Below, piece after piece: positions 1 through 7,933 of a stretch of DNA of 55,671 nt. Made by a program: the position numbers and the translations under genes. The notes under the pieces are model-generated. The model saw nothing but the letters and a program-made list of their open reading frames with translations, did not search any database and was not told the DNA's origin. The stretch is from a virus: the IMG/VR virus record IMGVR_UViG_3300046460_000136, positions 1-55,671 of that record; one strand, 5' to 3'. Within the stretch, counting starts at the first letter, position 1. Each line of letters starts with the position of its first letter.

Positions 1-2
1 TT

Positions 3-62
3 GTTATGACGGAGCAGTACATCCGCAACCGTAAAGGCAAAAAATTTTCGCCAACCAAGTGA
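3..62 (+). CDS. C-terminal stub of a second tyrosine integrase (partial, enters from left edge)
   Basis: The window opens inside a reading frame that ends MTEQYIRNRKGKKFSPTK and stops at 60-62. This basic tail resembles the extreme C-terminus of Pseudomonas phage and island tyrosine recombinases. Only 19 residues are visible, so the family call is from memory of such tails and is an inference. It reads rightward towards attL and is unrelated to the prophage integrase at the other end, implying that a different integrated element lies immediately to the left and shares this attachment locus. Confidence 0.55.
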   Translation, partial: VMTEQYIRNRKGKKFSPTK

Positions 63-101
63 ATTCCGGACCAACTCCAAAACTGCGGACCAGAAACAAA
101 A

Positions 102-141
102 AAGGGTTTGCATCAGCTTTCGCCCGCGAACCCTTGATTTT
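102..141 (+). terminator. Intrinsic terminator after the flanking integrase stub
   Basis: The arms aagggtttgc (102-111) and gcgaaccctt (126-135) form a 10-bp stem with one G-T pair and a 14-nt loop, followed by a short T-rich stretch (gatttt). It sits 40 bp after the stop of the integrase stub and just before attL, so it probably ends that transcript. Confidence 0.55.
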
Positions 142-164
142 AAATGGTGCCCGAAGCCGGAATC
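142..164. repeat. attL: attL core, 23-bp direct repeat
   Basis: This 23-bp sequence (starting aaatggtgcccg and ending ggaatc) is identical to 55553-55575, where it covers the last 20 nt of tRNA-Leu including the encoded CCA. Identity stops exactly at both edges (t/g before, t/g after). Here it is only a tRNA fragment, so the intact tRNA is kept at the other end, as expected for integration into a tRNA 3' end. Confidence 0.93.
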
Positions 165-220
165 TAATTTAAGCAATAAACACCAATATTCATTGAATGA
201 AATCCTTCAACGCGTAAACC

Positions 221-240
221 GATGTACTAACTGATGTACT
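221..240 (+). promoter_or_regulatory. Candidate integrase arm-type sites (two gatgtact repeats)
   Basis: Two direct copies of gatgtact (221-228 and 233-240) are spaced 12 bp apart, 57-77 bp inside attL. The same motif occurs inside the other end as agtacatc (55394-55401, inverted) and aatgtact (55434-55441). Short repeats on both arms near the cores are what tyrosine integrases bind; no direct evidence of binding is available. Confidence 0.45.
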
Positions 241-312
241 TTTTTGGCGCTGCTGGAGTCATCCGCCCACATTGACGACTGCTACGCTGAAGTCTCCACG
301 GAGGATTTCGCG

Positions 313-522
313 ATGCCCCACTCTGACCTGCTCCCTTCCCTGCTGTACAAGCTCAACGAAAACCAGCTTGCCCTGGAAGCAGCCATCATGGAGCTGTCGA
401 ACTGGGTCGAGCAGCGAGGGTCAGCCGATGTCGCCGACAACGTGCGCGGCGCCTTGGAAGCCATCGACCAGAACGAAGAATTCATCAAGATGACGCTCGC
501 GGTGATGATGGCGCCGGAGTGA
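313..522 (+). CDS. Small conserved Pseudomonas-type hypothetical protein (69 aa)
   Basis: The product is an acidic, mostly helical 69-residue protein with the pattern LLPSLLYKLNENQLALEAA followed by an LSNWVEQRGS segment, which I recognise as a recurrent small protein in Pseudomonas genomes and prophages with no assigned function. The ATG at 313 is preceded by a good ribosome site (ggagg, 300-304). An upstream in-frame TTG at 244 has no such site and lies in the arm-site region, so I prefer the shorter form. It is the first gene inside attL and stands alone. Confidence 0.7.
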   Translation: MPHSDLLPSLLYKLNENQLALEAAIMELSNWVEQRGSADVADNVRGALEAIDQNEEFIKMTLAVMMAPE

Positions 523-584
523 TGCATTCACGCTGAAATAACCGGCGCCTTGGCACAGTTTGCTGGTCCCATTTCTAAGGATTG

Positions 585-812
585 CTACGCCTCCAATCTC
601 AGATGCAAAAGAAGCACATCAACCACAATGTGGTGCTCGTAGTCGTCGAGTTTTTCGCCCGCTTTGAATTTTTCAGCAATCCTCTTCAGTAAGTCATCGT
701 CTGTCTCTCCGATGACTTCGTCGAGGGCAAACTCCAGCACCGTTCCTTCGAGAGGCTCACCCTTATTGAGCCGGCGTTTTACATGGCCGCACATAGCGCT
801 TATCGATTTCAT
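585..812 (-). CDS. Small acidic hypothetical protein (75 aa)
   Basis: The start is chosen at the ATG preceded by ggagatagga on the minus strand. A longer in-frame extension exists but lacks a ribosome site and has poor composition. The protein has no membrane segment. It begins MKSISAMCGHVKRR and has an acidic central block (EFALDEVIGETDDDLLKRIAEKF) ending in a YEHHIVVDVLLLHLRLE helix. I do not recognise a named domain. It lies alone between attL-proximal genes and the SOS-controlled gene and is convergent with the small gene to its left. Confidence 0.55.
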   Translation of the reverse strand: MKSISAMCGHVKRRLNKGEPLEGTVLEFALDEVIGETDDDLLKRIAEKFKAGEKLDDYEHHIVVDVLLLHLRLEA

Positions 813-1073
813 TTGTCCTATCTCCACAGTTGCCATTAGAAGCCTCAGCGACCCTAGCACGGGCGAACATGGAGGAAAAATTCTGACTGTAATAGGCCAG
901 ATGACACCAACTAAAAATAAATTTTGGCCGCCCAATAAAAAAATGTTTCAAACGGTTGCGTTATGGGGACGTTTTCACGCAGAAAAAACCATTTTCTGGC
1001 GTCCTACCGACCGTTCACCCATCCCCTAGATACAACTCATCGATTCCCTCTCGCGAGATTCACTCGCCTCGAT

Positions 1074-1093
1074 TACTGTATATCCAAACAGTA
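1074..1093 (+). promoter_or_regulatory. LexA box upstream of the 1110 gene
   Basis: The 20-bp dyad has the form TACTGT-N8-ACAGTA and contains CTG-N10-CAG (1076-1091), the LexA operator pattern of gamma-proteobacteria. It ends 16 bp before the GTG start of the next gene, where a promoter would lie. LexA control and SOS induction of that gene follow from established knowledge of this operator; repression here is inferred. Confidence 0.8.
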
Positions 1094-1109
1094 TCAGTAA
1101 GGCACGATC

Positions 1110-1430
1110 GTGGACCCCTACGAAATCGAAGATACGAGCGAATGGGTTGGCAGCCCGACCCGGCTCGAAACCGTCAAACACTACGCGAGCATGCTCGAGG
1201 AAGACATCCAAGAACTGAAGCGTAAGCTGGAGGCGGCAAAGGCGAACATTGCTAGCCTGGTGGAAATGAACGACCAGCTCACTGTCGAACTACAAAAGAA
1301 GCGGACATGGATGGCCAATCTGGAAGCGGAGACCACCGAAGAGCTGTCTGAAATCAACAGCCTCAGACTGGTCCTCGATCAAAAAGAACGGATCATTCGC
1401 CAGTTGGAAGCAGACAGAAAGAAAGGCTGA
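1110..1430 (+). CDS. SOS-controlled coiled-coil protein (106 aa)
   Basis: The GTG start is preceded by aagg at a usable distance and lies directly behind a LexA box, so the gene should be derepressed after DNA damage. From about residue 20 to the end the sequence is a continuous coiled coil rich in Glu, Lys and Leu (for example DIQELKRKLEAAKANIASLVEMN); there are no membrane segments. No family is recognised. Its position near attL and its own SOS operator suggest a role on induction, such as host takeover or regulation, but this is inference. Confidence 0.7.
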   Translation: MDPYEIEDTSEWVGSPTRLETVKHYASMLEEDIQELKRKLEAAKANIASLVEMNDQLTVELQKKRTWMANLEAETTEELSEINSLRLVLDQKERIIRQLEADRKKG

Positions 1431-1522
1431 GCAATGTGCGGGGCGATTTTCCCAATACCATGGCATCCACGACTTTGTAGCGGCACACAGCCTGCCCAAC
1501 GCCCTGGTCAATTCCCAGTGGT

Positions 1523-2647
1523 TTAGTTCGGTGCCTTTCCAACAAGTCTATGTTTTGCAGTTGACAGCAGGTTAGATATAAATCGCTTATTTTCAATCCA
1601 TCCACTTAACAACCAAGACGCGACCAAGCAAAAAACAATCGCCAAGACACTAATAAGCGCAGCATTTAACAAGGAGTTATATACGAGCTTCTGCGCAACC
1701 CCCAAAACGAACAGTAGAATCGGAAAATGAATAACGTACAGAGTGTATGAATAGCCCGAATGTCGGTAAAAACACTGCGGGAAAGATGTGCAACCACCCA
1801 TAATCAATGCAAGAAAGCAAGCAAACCACAAGCCGGACACTACCCTAAATGGATTTAGTGTGGCGTAGTCCACAGCATTTCCGGTCGGATTGTCATACAA
1901 AGCCAATACCACTATAACAACAAGAGCAAGACTCGCAATTACGAACAACGCCCCGAAAGCTAAATTATGCATCTGCTCTCTGCGCTGATGAATCATTGCC
2001 AGACCAAACCCAGAAAACCAAACAGGTGCTAATGTAAAAAACAATGTGTTTTTGTACGTTACAAAAATAGCTAACCCAAGAATAAGGCTCGAAACCACTT
2101 TCCTGCTTGGCCATAGAAATACTGACGCGATTATCACGTAGTACCAAACTTCAATTGAGAGACTCCAAAGCGGGCTATTCGCTGAGGGGGTTTCTGTTTT
2201 AAAACCGTTGAGAAACGCCAGAGCACCCCACATATCCGAAGGGCGTGATGCAAACTCTGTTCGTACAAAATCAATACCGGGCATAGCGAGTAGCGAGTTG
2301 GTCCCTGACGAAAACATGTAAGGCGCCACCAAAGAAAGTAGCACCACTAGAACCAGTGAAACCATCAGTGGCGGGTAGATTCTAATAGCTCGATCTCTTG
2401 CATATTGCTTAAGGCTAAAAATGGAATTTTTCGATATGTTATTGCAAACCGATTTCCCTATCAAAAAGCCACTCAGCACAAAAAACACCATAACAGCCAT
2501 TTGTGATAAGAGAACAACAACGGTGAACCAAGAGTTCATTACCGGCAGAAGGAGAGTTTGAAAGGTGTGCCCAAATAAAACCACAATCGCAGCAAGAGCG
2601 CGCATAGAGTCAAGCTGCTTTGACTGATCCGACGTCATTCGGGACAT
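1523..2647 (-). CDS. AT3-family membrane O-acyltransferase (374 aa), no SGNH domain
   Basis: Integral membrane acyltransferase of the OafA/YrhL (AT3) family, which moves acyl groups, usually acetyl, across the inner membrane onto surface sugars. The N-terminus shows the signature QLDSMRALAAIVVLFGHTF with the conserved His, then FFVLSGFLIG, a basic loop with RAIRIYPPL, and later SPLWSLSIEVWYYV. About ten hydrophobic helices fill the length, normal for a stand-alone AT3 protein. The sequence is visibly AT-richer than the tail genes, consistent with cargo. It is the first of three such enzymes here and is probably involved in lysogenic conversion of O-antigen or another glycan. The target sugar cannot be deduced. 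Confidence 0.88.
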   Translation of the reverse strand: MSRMTSDQSKQLDSMRALAAIVVLFGHTFQTLLLPVMNSWFTVVVLLSQMAVMVFFVLSGFLIGKSVCNNISKNSIFSLKQYARDRAIRIYPPLMVSLVLVVLLSLVAPYMFSSGTNSLLAMPGIDFVRTEFASRPSDMWGALAFLNGFKTETPSANSPLWSLSIEVWYYVIIASVFLWPSRKVVSSLILGLAIFVTYKNTLFFTLAPVWFSGFGLAMIHQRREQMHNLAFGALFVIASLALVVIVVLALYDNPTGNAVDYATLNPFRVVSGLWFACFLALIMGGCTSFPQCFYRHSGYSYTLYVIHFPILLFVLGVAQKLVYNSLLNAALISVLAIVFCLVASWLLSGWIENKRFISNLLSTAKHRLVGKAPN

Positions 2648-3285
2648 AAAATTATTATTAGCCTTTTATCAACATCAGTGCACATAAGACTCTAACGATT
2701 GCTTGGAGAGCCCTCTCTGTAGGCGTGAAGTATGCGGCAATCTCCCCCCAGTACAACAGTCAAATATTATGCATTTCGCCGTACCGCCATTCAATGGCAT
2801 AAGCAACCGCCGATTTCCTTCAGGTCGCTGAGCGTGAAGGTGTAGGTCGCCATCCCTGAGACACGAGCGTCGAACAAGGGGCGAAGCGGTGTAGCGTGCA
2901 GTGGCCTATACGTTCAGTTTGCTGCGACGTCGCTGGTCCGTTCAAAGGTTTGAACATTTCATTGCAGATCTTCACGTCGTCGCGGATAGGCACCGAATGG
3001 CGGATGTCCTTCCAAGGCAGGCAACGCCTATCTTTCTCATCGGGGGTAATCAGATGGCGCTCACGACTGTATAAACACACAGCCGCGAGAGCCAAAGCCT
3101 TTATTTTCCAAGGGCTCCAGACAAACGGCCTATCGCCGTACCCCCCCATGTAAAGCCTTATGCCACTGGTTGGTGTCGATCCCTGTTGAATTTACCGGTT
3201 TGTAGCTTTTGTATCGCACCCGATACGAGTAGCATGCCCGCGCGTTTCGCATGGAATATTCCGCATTCTGGAGCCGCTGCTAGTC
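2648..3285. other. Gap without a convincing gene (638 bp)
   Basis: No reading frame here has a ribosome site plus protein-like composition. Minus-strand 2791-2853 could encode a 20-residue peptide beginning MATYTFTLSDLKEIGG, preceded by aggg, which looks like the head of a gene that is then truncated. The stretch separates two divergently oriented acyltransferases and probably holds their promoters together with remnants of recombination; no clear terminator is seen. Confidence 0.4.
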
Positions 3286-5283
3286 ATGACATCTCTAAAA
3301 ACACAGAGCGTTTTAAGCGCCGACAGTCACCTCATTCATCCGAAATACCGACCAGACATTGACGGCATGCGCGCAATCGCAGTTTTGGCTGTCGTCGGAT
3401 TCCATGCGTTCCCTGAGTTGATCACTGGCGGCTTTATTGGCGTTGACATCTTCTTCGTCATTTCGGGCTTTCTGATATCCACGATTTTGATGCAAAGCGC
3501 GGCACGTGGAACATTTCATATCGGAGAGTTTTACTCAAAAAGGGTAAACAGGATTTTCCCAGCGCTGATCGTTGTAATGGTGAGCGCGTACGCTTTTGGG
3601 TGGATGGCGTTCTTCACCGATGAGTTCCAGCAACTTGGAAAGCACATTGCTGGTGGCGCCTCTTTTATATCTAACCTAGTTTTGTTCGATGAAAGTGGCT
3701 ATTTCGACACTTCTGCCGAAATAAAACCCTTTCTGCATTTGTGGTCGCTGGGTATCGAAGAGCAGTATTATATTTTTTGGCCGTTGATTATTTGGGCTGC
3801 ATGGAAGCGAAACATCAACCTGTTGTTCATTGCAGTTATTATGTTTGGCGCGTCATTTGTCGCCAACATTGAGAACGTTCGCGAAAGCCCGTCCTATACT
3901 TTTTACTTGCCGCACACCAGAGTATGGGAACTGCTCATTGGCTCAATGCTGGCTTATGTCCACTGCTTCCCGCTTAAGGGCTTTCGAAAGCCAGCATTTA
4001 TCAGCAACCTGATGTCGCTGTCCGGTTTGGCGCTTATTGGTTATGGGATGGCTACCATTACCAAGGCAGATCAATTCCCGGGATGGGTCGCCCTCTATCC
4101 TACCGTTGGCGCCGCGCTCGTTATCGGCGCGGGGCCATCCGCCCTTTTGAACAAGCACGTCTTGGGAAATCGCGTTTTTGTTTGGTTTGGTCTGATCAGC
4201 TTTCCACTCTACCTGTGGCACTGGCCGTTGCTCACCTTCGCACGCATTGTGGAAAACGGCACACCGCCAGAAGATACCCGCATCACCTTGGTGCTGGCGT
4301 CGATCGTGCTCGCTTGGGCCACCTATCAGTTTGTTGAAAAGCCATTTCGCAACAAGAGAAACTGGAAGACCACCACTGGTCTCGTTGCTGCGATGACAGT
4401 CATCGGAGTCACCGGCTTCCTGACCTATCAAAATGCAGGTCTTCCTTGGCGCCCGAGCATTCAGAAAACTATCGCAGTACAAGATCAATTCGTAGGTTCG
4501 TCGTGGAAATACGCTGTCAATGACATTTGCCTGAATCGCTACCCATTCGAAGAGCGCAAAGACTTCGGCTATTGGTTTTGCATCACGAACAAAGACGCGA
4601 GCCCGACCATATTGTTGTTTGGTAGTAGTTACGCGAACCACCTTTATCCAGGCTTTGCCACAAATAGCGACCTTAAAAACAATACTGTTTTGAGTATCGG
4701 CGCCTGCGGTGTTGGCTCTCCGAAGTACTCTGACAAAACAATTCTGGGCGGCAATGACCCTTGCACAGGCTATCGTCCGGAACACCAAGAAAATCTGATT
4801 TTTGACATCATTGAAAAATCAAAAACAGTTAAATACGCCATCATTGATGGGCTCATTAACACACCCTACGGTGAGTTTTATATCTCGGTTGTTGAAGAAA
4901 GAATCGCACGCCTTCTCGCTGACAACGTAAAGGTTATTGTTTTTGTACCTCACATGACCTTTAACACTGACATCAAAGGGTGCTTCACGCGGCCACTGTT
5001 TTCCGGTATGAACGAAGGCTGTTCTGTTTCGATTGATAAAAAGAAGGAAGTCGACGACAGGTTTAAGCCGATGAAGGATGCAATCCTTGCAAAACACCCT
5101 TCAGTTCAATTCTTTGATCAGAACGAGCTAATCTGCAATTCAAGCAAATGCTCAATGGTGCTAGACGGGATGCCGATGTACCGGGATCAGTTCTATCATT
5201 ACTCTGAATACGCCAGCCAAAAGATGAGCGAGCTGTTCGCTGATTGGGCAAAGGACCACGCACCAGACATATTCAATCCGTAA
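3286..5283 (+). CDS. AT3-SGNH fused O-acyltransferase (665 aa)
   Basis: Two-domain enzyme of the OafA type. Residues about 20-370 form the AT3 membrane domain: RPDIDGMRAIAVLAVVGFHAF with the catalytic-type His, FFVISGFLIS, SKRVNRIFPALIV, then HLWSLGIEEQYYIFWP and WHWPLL. Residues about 420-665 are the SGNH hydrolase-like periplasmic domain, starting at LLFGSSYANHL and ending in the late D-x-x-(x)-H block (YRDQFYHYSEYAS). In known members AT3 exports the acetyl group and SGNH places it on the glycan. ATG follows ggag at a slightly long spacing. It reads opposite to the late genes and converges on Rz, overlapping its end by 11 bp. AT-rich cargo, likely serotype conversion. Confidence 0.92.
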   Translation: MTSLKTQSVLSADSHLIHPKYRPDIDGMRAIAVLAVVGFHAFPELITGGFIGVDIFFVISGFLISTILMQSAARGTFHIGEFYSKRVNRIFPALIVVMVSAYAFGWMAFFTDEFQQLGKHIAGGASFISNLVLFDESGYFDTSAEIKPFLHLWSLGIEEQYYIFWPLIIWAAWKRNINLLFIAVIMFGASFVANIENVRESPSYTFYLPHTRVWELLIGSMLAYVHCFPLKGFRKPAFISNLMSLSGLALIGYGMATITKADQFPGWVALYPTVGAALVIGAGPSALLNKHVLGNRVFVWFGLISFPLYLWHWPLLTFARIVENGTPPEDTRITLVLASIVLAWATYQFVEKPFRNKRNWKTTTGLVAAMTVIGVTGFLTYQNAGLPWRPSIQKTIAVQDQFVGSSWKYAVNDICLNRYPFEERKDFGYWFCITNKDASPTILLFGSSYANHLYPGFATNSDLKNNTVLSIGACGVGSPKYSDKTILGGNDPCTGYRPEHQENLIFDIIEKSKTVKYAIIDGLINTPYGEFYISVVEERIARLLADNVKVIVFVPHMTFNTDIKGCFTRPLFSGMNEGCSVSIDKKKEVDDRFKPMKDAILAKHPSVQFFDQNELICNSSKCSMVLDGMPMYRDQFYHYSEYASQKMSELFADWAKDHAPDIFNP

Positions 5284-5797
5284 CTCCCTGAATAAGCGAG
5301 GTGTAAGCCACCTCGCATGTCACTCCCCGACTCCGGCTTTGATCAGCATCTGCCGCCAGGTCTCCCGCTCTTTGATCAATGCGCTTGAGCACGTCGGCAA
5401 GCACCATTGCGGCGCGGGAAGCTGCCTTGCTTGCGGCGGCATTGCAGGAATTGCCGCTGGCTTCACTGGCTGCGAGTCGAGCGGCAATGGCGTCGGCCGC
5501 TCCGCGCAGGCTGTCAGCAGAAGTGCGAGCGGCAACAGCATCAGCCGTCGCTTGATCGATGATGCGTTGGCCATCTTGAACCGCCTTATTGATTGATTGT
5601 TGGTACGCCTGTTCTTTGGTGCGCTCGGCGGCTTCGTTATTGGCCTTCGCTTGAGCGTCCCGAGTGTCGCGGGCGTTCCACTCGGCCTGCCATTTGGAGT
5701 CCGTAACGGTCACGCCATGGTGGTAGGCGCCGAACAGCGCGACGGCGACCAACAGGACCGCTGCTATATAGGGAAGGATTCGTAGCCAGATCGTCAT
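5273..5797 (-). CDS. Rz: Rz-like i-spanin (DUF2514 type)
   Basis: Inner-membrane spanin subunit (174 aa). Residues 6-25 form one N-terminal membrane anchor (LPYIAAVLLVAVALFGAYHH), followed by a long Ala/Gln/Asp-rich periplasmic helix typical of DUF2514 Rz proteins and a C-terminal segment with two cysteines. With the outer-membrane lipoprotein Rz1 it fuses the membranes in the last step of lysis. The start overlaps the endolysin stop by 4 bp (ATGA), so they are translationally coupled. A second gene, Rz1, is fully nested in another frame. Confidence 0.9.
   Translation of the reverse strand: MTIWLRILPYIAAVLLVAVALFGAYHHGVTVTDSKWQAEWNARDTRDAQAKANNEAAERTKEQAYQQSINKAVQDGQRIIDQATADAVAARTSADSLRGAADAIAARLAASEASGNSCNAAASKAASRAAMVLADVLKRIDQRAGDLAADADQSRSRGVTCEVAYTSLIQGVTD
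5320..5574 (-). CDS. Rz1: Rz1-like o-spanin lipoprotein nested inside Rz
   Basis: This 84-residue protein is encoded entirely within the Rz gene in a different frame, the classical embedded arrangement. It has a basic start (SIKRR), a hydrophobic stretch and a lipobox LLTAC, so Cys would be lipidated and the mature part anchored in the outer membrane. The mature part is proline-rich (about a dozen Pro), as in other Rz1 proteins. The pairing with Rz gives high confidence despite low sequence conservation in this family. Confidence 0.88.
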   Translation of the reverse strand: MANASSIKRRLMLLPLALLLTACAERPTPLPLDSQPVKPAAIPAMPPQARQLPAPQWCLPTCSSALIKERETWRQMLIKAGVGE

Positions 5798-6345
5798 GGC
5801 AATACCTTCAGTGCTGTGTCGTAGAAGGCTTGGCGCTCCGCCTGGCCGTTGGTGCCGCCATTGATACGCCGAGTGATTCCCAACAAGTCGCCCGTATCAG
5901 CCAGAGCATTCAGGTTGCGCGAATTCCAGAACCAAGCAGCCGACTTGCAGGCCCACTCGGCCTGCTCAAGCAACTCTGGGGTGCGCAGCAGTCGGTCATC
6001 GCCGAACAGCGCCTTACTGCATGCCAAGTAGTTGTCGTGCCCGGTGATCTGAATCAAGCCGCGCCCACAGTACTTCTGACCATCACCGTCTGCCTCGGGC
6101 GTGTTGCCTAGGCGCTTGGCCAGTGGGCCGGTATCGTACTTGCTCAGGTACTGGTCACCGCCGAGCTCTTTCACATACCGAAACTGGCCTGACTCATGGC
6201 CCACCTGGGCGACGAACGCTGCCATGCGTAAACGGGAGTTGATCTGGTAACGGTCCATGGCCAGGCTCAACGCGGAGGCAAAAACGCCGGCATGCTTGCC
6301 GGAGCTGGGAAGGATCTGCAGCAATTGCTGCGCGGTGATCGACAT
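5794..6345 (-). CDS. Endolysin, glycoside hydrolase family 19 (183 aa)
   Basis: Peptidoglycan hydrolase with a GH19 chitinase-like fold. Visible motifs are FVAQVGHESGQFRYVKE (catalytic Glu in HESG), KYCGRGLIQITGHDNY and RRINGGTNG, in the usual order and at the usual length. There is no signal or signal-anchor segment, so it should need a holin for release. The ATG is preceded by ggagaaaag. An upstream in-frame extension lacks this and runs into the terminator hairpin. It is followed directly by Rz/Rz1, but the holin-like genes are some 24 kb upstream in the late region. Confidence 0.93.
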   Translation of the reverse strand: MSITAQQLLQILPSSGKHAGVFASALSLAMDRYQINSRLRMAAFVAQVGHESGQFRYVKELGGDQYLSKYDTGPLAKRLGNTPEADGDGQKYCGRGLIQITGHDNYLACSKALFGDDRLLRTPELLEQAEWACKSAAWFWNSRNLNALADTGDLLGITRRINGGTNGQAERQAFYDTALKVLP

Positions 6346-6360
6346 ACTTTTCTCCAGACG

Positions 6361-6387
6361 AAAAAAAGCCGGCAACGGGGCCGGCCT
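6361..6387 (-). terminator. Intrinsic terminator before the endolysin
   Basis: The stem gccggc/gccggc (6368-6373, 6380-6385) is followed on the minus strand by seven T. It separates the acyltransferase at 6424 from the endolysin, so lysis genes need readthrough, antitermination or their own promoter. Confidence 0.7.
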
Positions 6388-6423
6388 AAAAGATTTTTTC
6401 AAAAGCTGCTGGGTAGAAGATCT

Positions 6424-7563
6424 TTACTTAATGACTTCTGTCGGCAGTGATGCAGGATTGGCGGTGGCTTGCCCCGCCTCCAACCTATCGATGAGTTTGC
6501 GACCAAGCGTGATCCCAGGCTTCTCGATGAGGTGATAAGTGACCCACGAAATGACTGCGGAAACGACCAGGACAACCAGAAAGAACAAAACACTTTCTTT
6601 GTTCCCGCCTCCAAACCATGCAGTCACACCAAGCATTCCGATCAGCTTGAGTACTGCTATGTGGATCAAATACATGCTGAAACTCAGCTTGCCAAATAAG
6701 ACGGTAACTCTATTTACGAGAACCTTAACCGGGTTATAGGCAAGGAAAATAGCAAACAAGGCAAATAGACATCCCGCTATCACATGATGTGAAATCAACG
6801 ACTGCGATTGATACCAAAACTCAGCGAGCAGCATCACGAATGCTGCTCCACCTATTGCAACGTATTTCTTGCCCAAGGACTTATACTGAGATAGAAACAG
6901 ATACGCCATGATTCCGATAATAAATACTGGCACTTGGCTTAAGAAATTGTAAAAAGAAAACACATCAGCAATCAAATATTTTTGATTTTCGCCATAATCA
7001 AAAACGTGTGAAAAAATCCAGCCATTATATTGTTGCAAGTAAAGGCAGATAATCAAAATCAGCGCAAGCCAGGAGAACCTTCTTACACACATCAGGGCAG
7101 GAAAAATAAGGTAAAACGTCATTTCGACGGCCACGGACCATCCACCCGGTACCACAGAGTTTATTGTCTCCGGATGAAAGCCATGCAGAAATAAGGCGGT
7201 AACAGGAACGAACCACCACTCTATTCCATTAGGTGCCCAATATGTCGGTAACGTCCCATTCAGATAAAGAAAACCGGCGATAGCCACATAGAACATCGGG
7301 GCAATGCGAAAGAACCTCCGAATGTAAAAATTACGTATCGGGTTGCATTCGTCGCTTTTTCTAGCTGTCCATGACATACAAAGGGTAATAGCGCTAGCTA
7401 TATAAAATAGCTGCACACCTCTTGCACCTTCGTTCATCAACCACGTAAGCAGCGAGCTATTTGGTTTCACACTCTGAGATGAATGAACCAGTACAACCAG
7501 AATAATCGCCAGCCCTCTGAGAGCGTCTATATAGGCATACTTATAAGTATCTTTCGCTACCAT
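6424..7563 (-). CDS. AT3-family membrane O-acyltransferase (379 aa), third copy
   Basis: Stand-alone AT3 acyltransferase. The N-terminal signature is YIDALRGLAIILVVLVHSS with the conserved His. It is followed by a basic loop NFYIRRFFRIAPMFY, a GGWSVAVEMTFYLIFP motif and a terminal VTYHLIEKPG segment, with about ten membrane helices. It differs clearly from the other two copies in the window, so they are not recent duplicates. It sits between the tail-fibre genes and the endolysin and is AT-rich compared with both, marking it as cargo in the late operon. Likely role: acetylation of a surface glycan, perhaps blocking further adsorption; the substrate is unknown. Confidence 0.88.
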   Translation of the reverse strand: MVAKDTYKYAYIDALRGLAIILVVLVHSSQSVKPNSSLLTWLMNEGARGVQLFYIASAITLCMSWTARKSDECNPIRNFYIRRFFRIAPMFYVAIAGFLYLNGTLPTYWAPNGIEWWFVPVTALFLHGFHPETINSVVPGGWSVAVEMTFYLIFPALMCVRRFSWLALILIICLYLQQYNGWIFSHVFDYGENQKYLIADVFSFYNFLSQVPVFIIGIMAYLFLSQYKSLGKKYVAIGGAAFVMLLAEFWYQSQSLISHHVIAGCLFALFAIFLAYNPVKVLVNRVTVLFGKLSFSMYLIHIAVLKLIGMLGVTAWFGGGNKESVLFFLVVLVVSAVISWVTYHLIEKPGITLGRKLIDRLEAGQATANPASLPTEVIK

Positions 7564-7750
7564 TCGAACCAGCTCACTTAACCGTTGCCAATGCCAGCAT
7601 TATCCGCAACGCACGAAATATTCGCTAGCCATCATCACCTGAAACTGACCATCACCCGAAAATCTGCGTTGGCGGCCATAGCTTGAGGGCCCAGCCAAAT
7701 TACTGGCCGGGCCTTTGGCACGCATGCGTAAGAGTTGATCTGGGCAGCGG

Positions 7751-7933
7751 TCAGTCACCCTCGATCATGTCCCCGGTATAGGGTGCACGAACCTGGTGAT
7801 CGATCATCCATTGCAGCACCTCGGGATCATCTGCGTCTTTTTCGACCCAGTCGATTGCGTTGATGGCGCTTTGTGGGCTTCCAGAAATGCCGACGATTTC
7901 GTCATTTACTCTGTAGACATAGACTGTGCTCAT
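7751..7933 (-). CDS. Small protein following the tail fibre (60 aa)
   Basis: A 60-residue acidic protein (MSTVYVYRVNDEIVGISGS at the N-terminus) whose ATG overlaps the tail-fibre stop by one base, so it is coupled to it. Small genes in this position often encode tail-fibre assembly or tip proteins, but the sequence shows no recognisable domain. The 187 bp after it hold an imperfect GC hairpin and no gene. Confidence 0.65.
   Translation of the reverse strand: MSTVYVYRVNDEIVGISGSPQSAINAIDWVEKDADDPEVLQWMIDHQVRAPYTGDMIEGD

Noticed and set aside
2820-3153. Opposed open frames of 109 and 85 codons between acyltransferases
   Set aside because: Neither has a convincing ribosome site or family-like sequence; treated as a gap with possible gene remnants.
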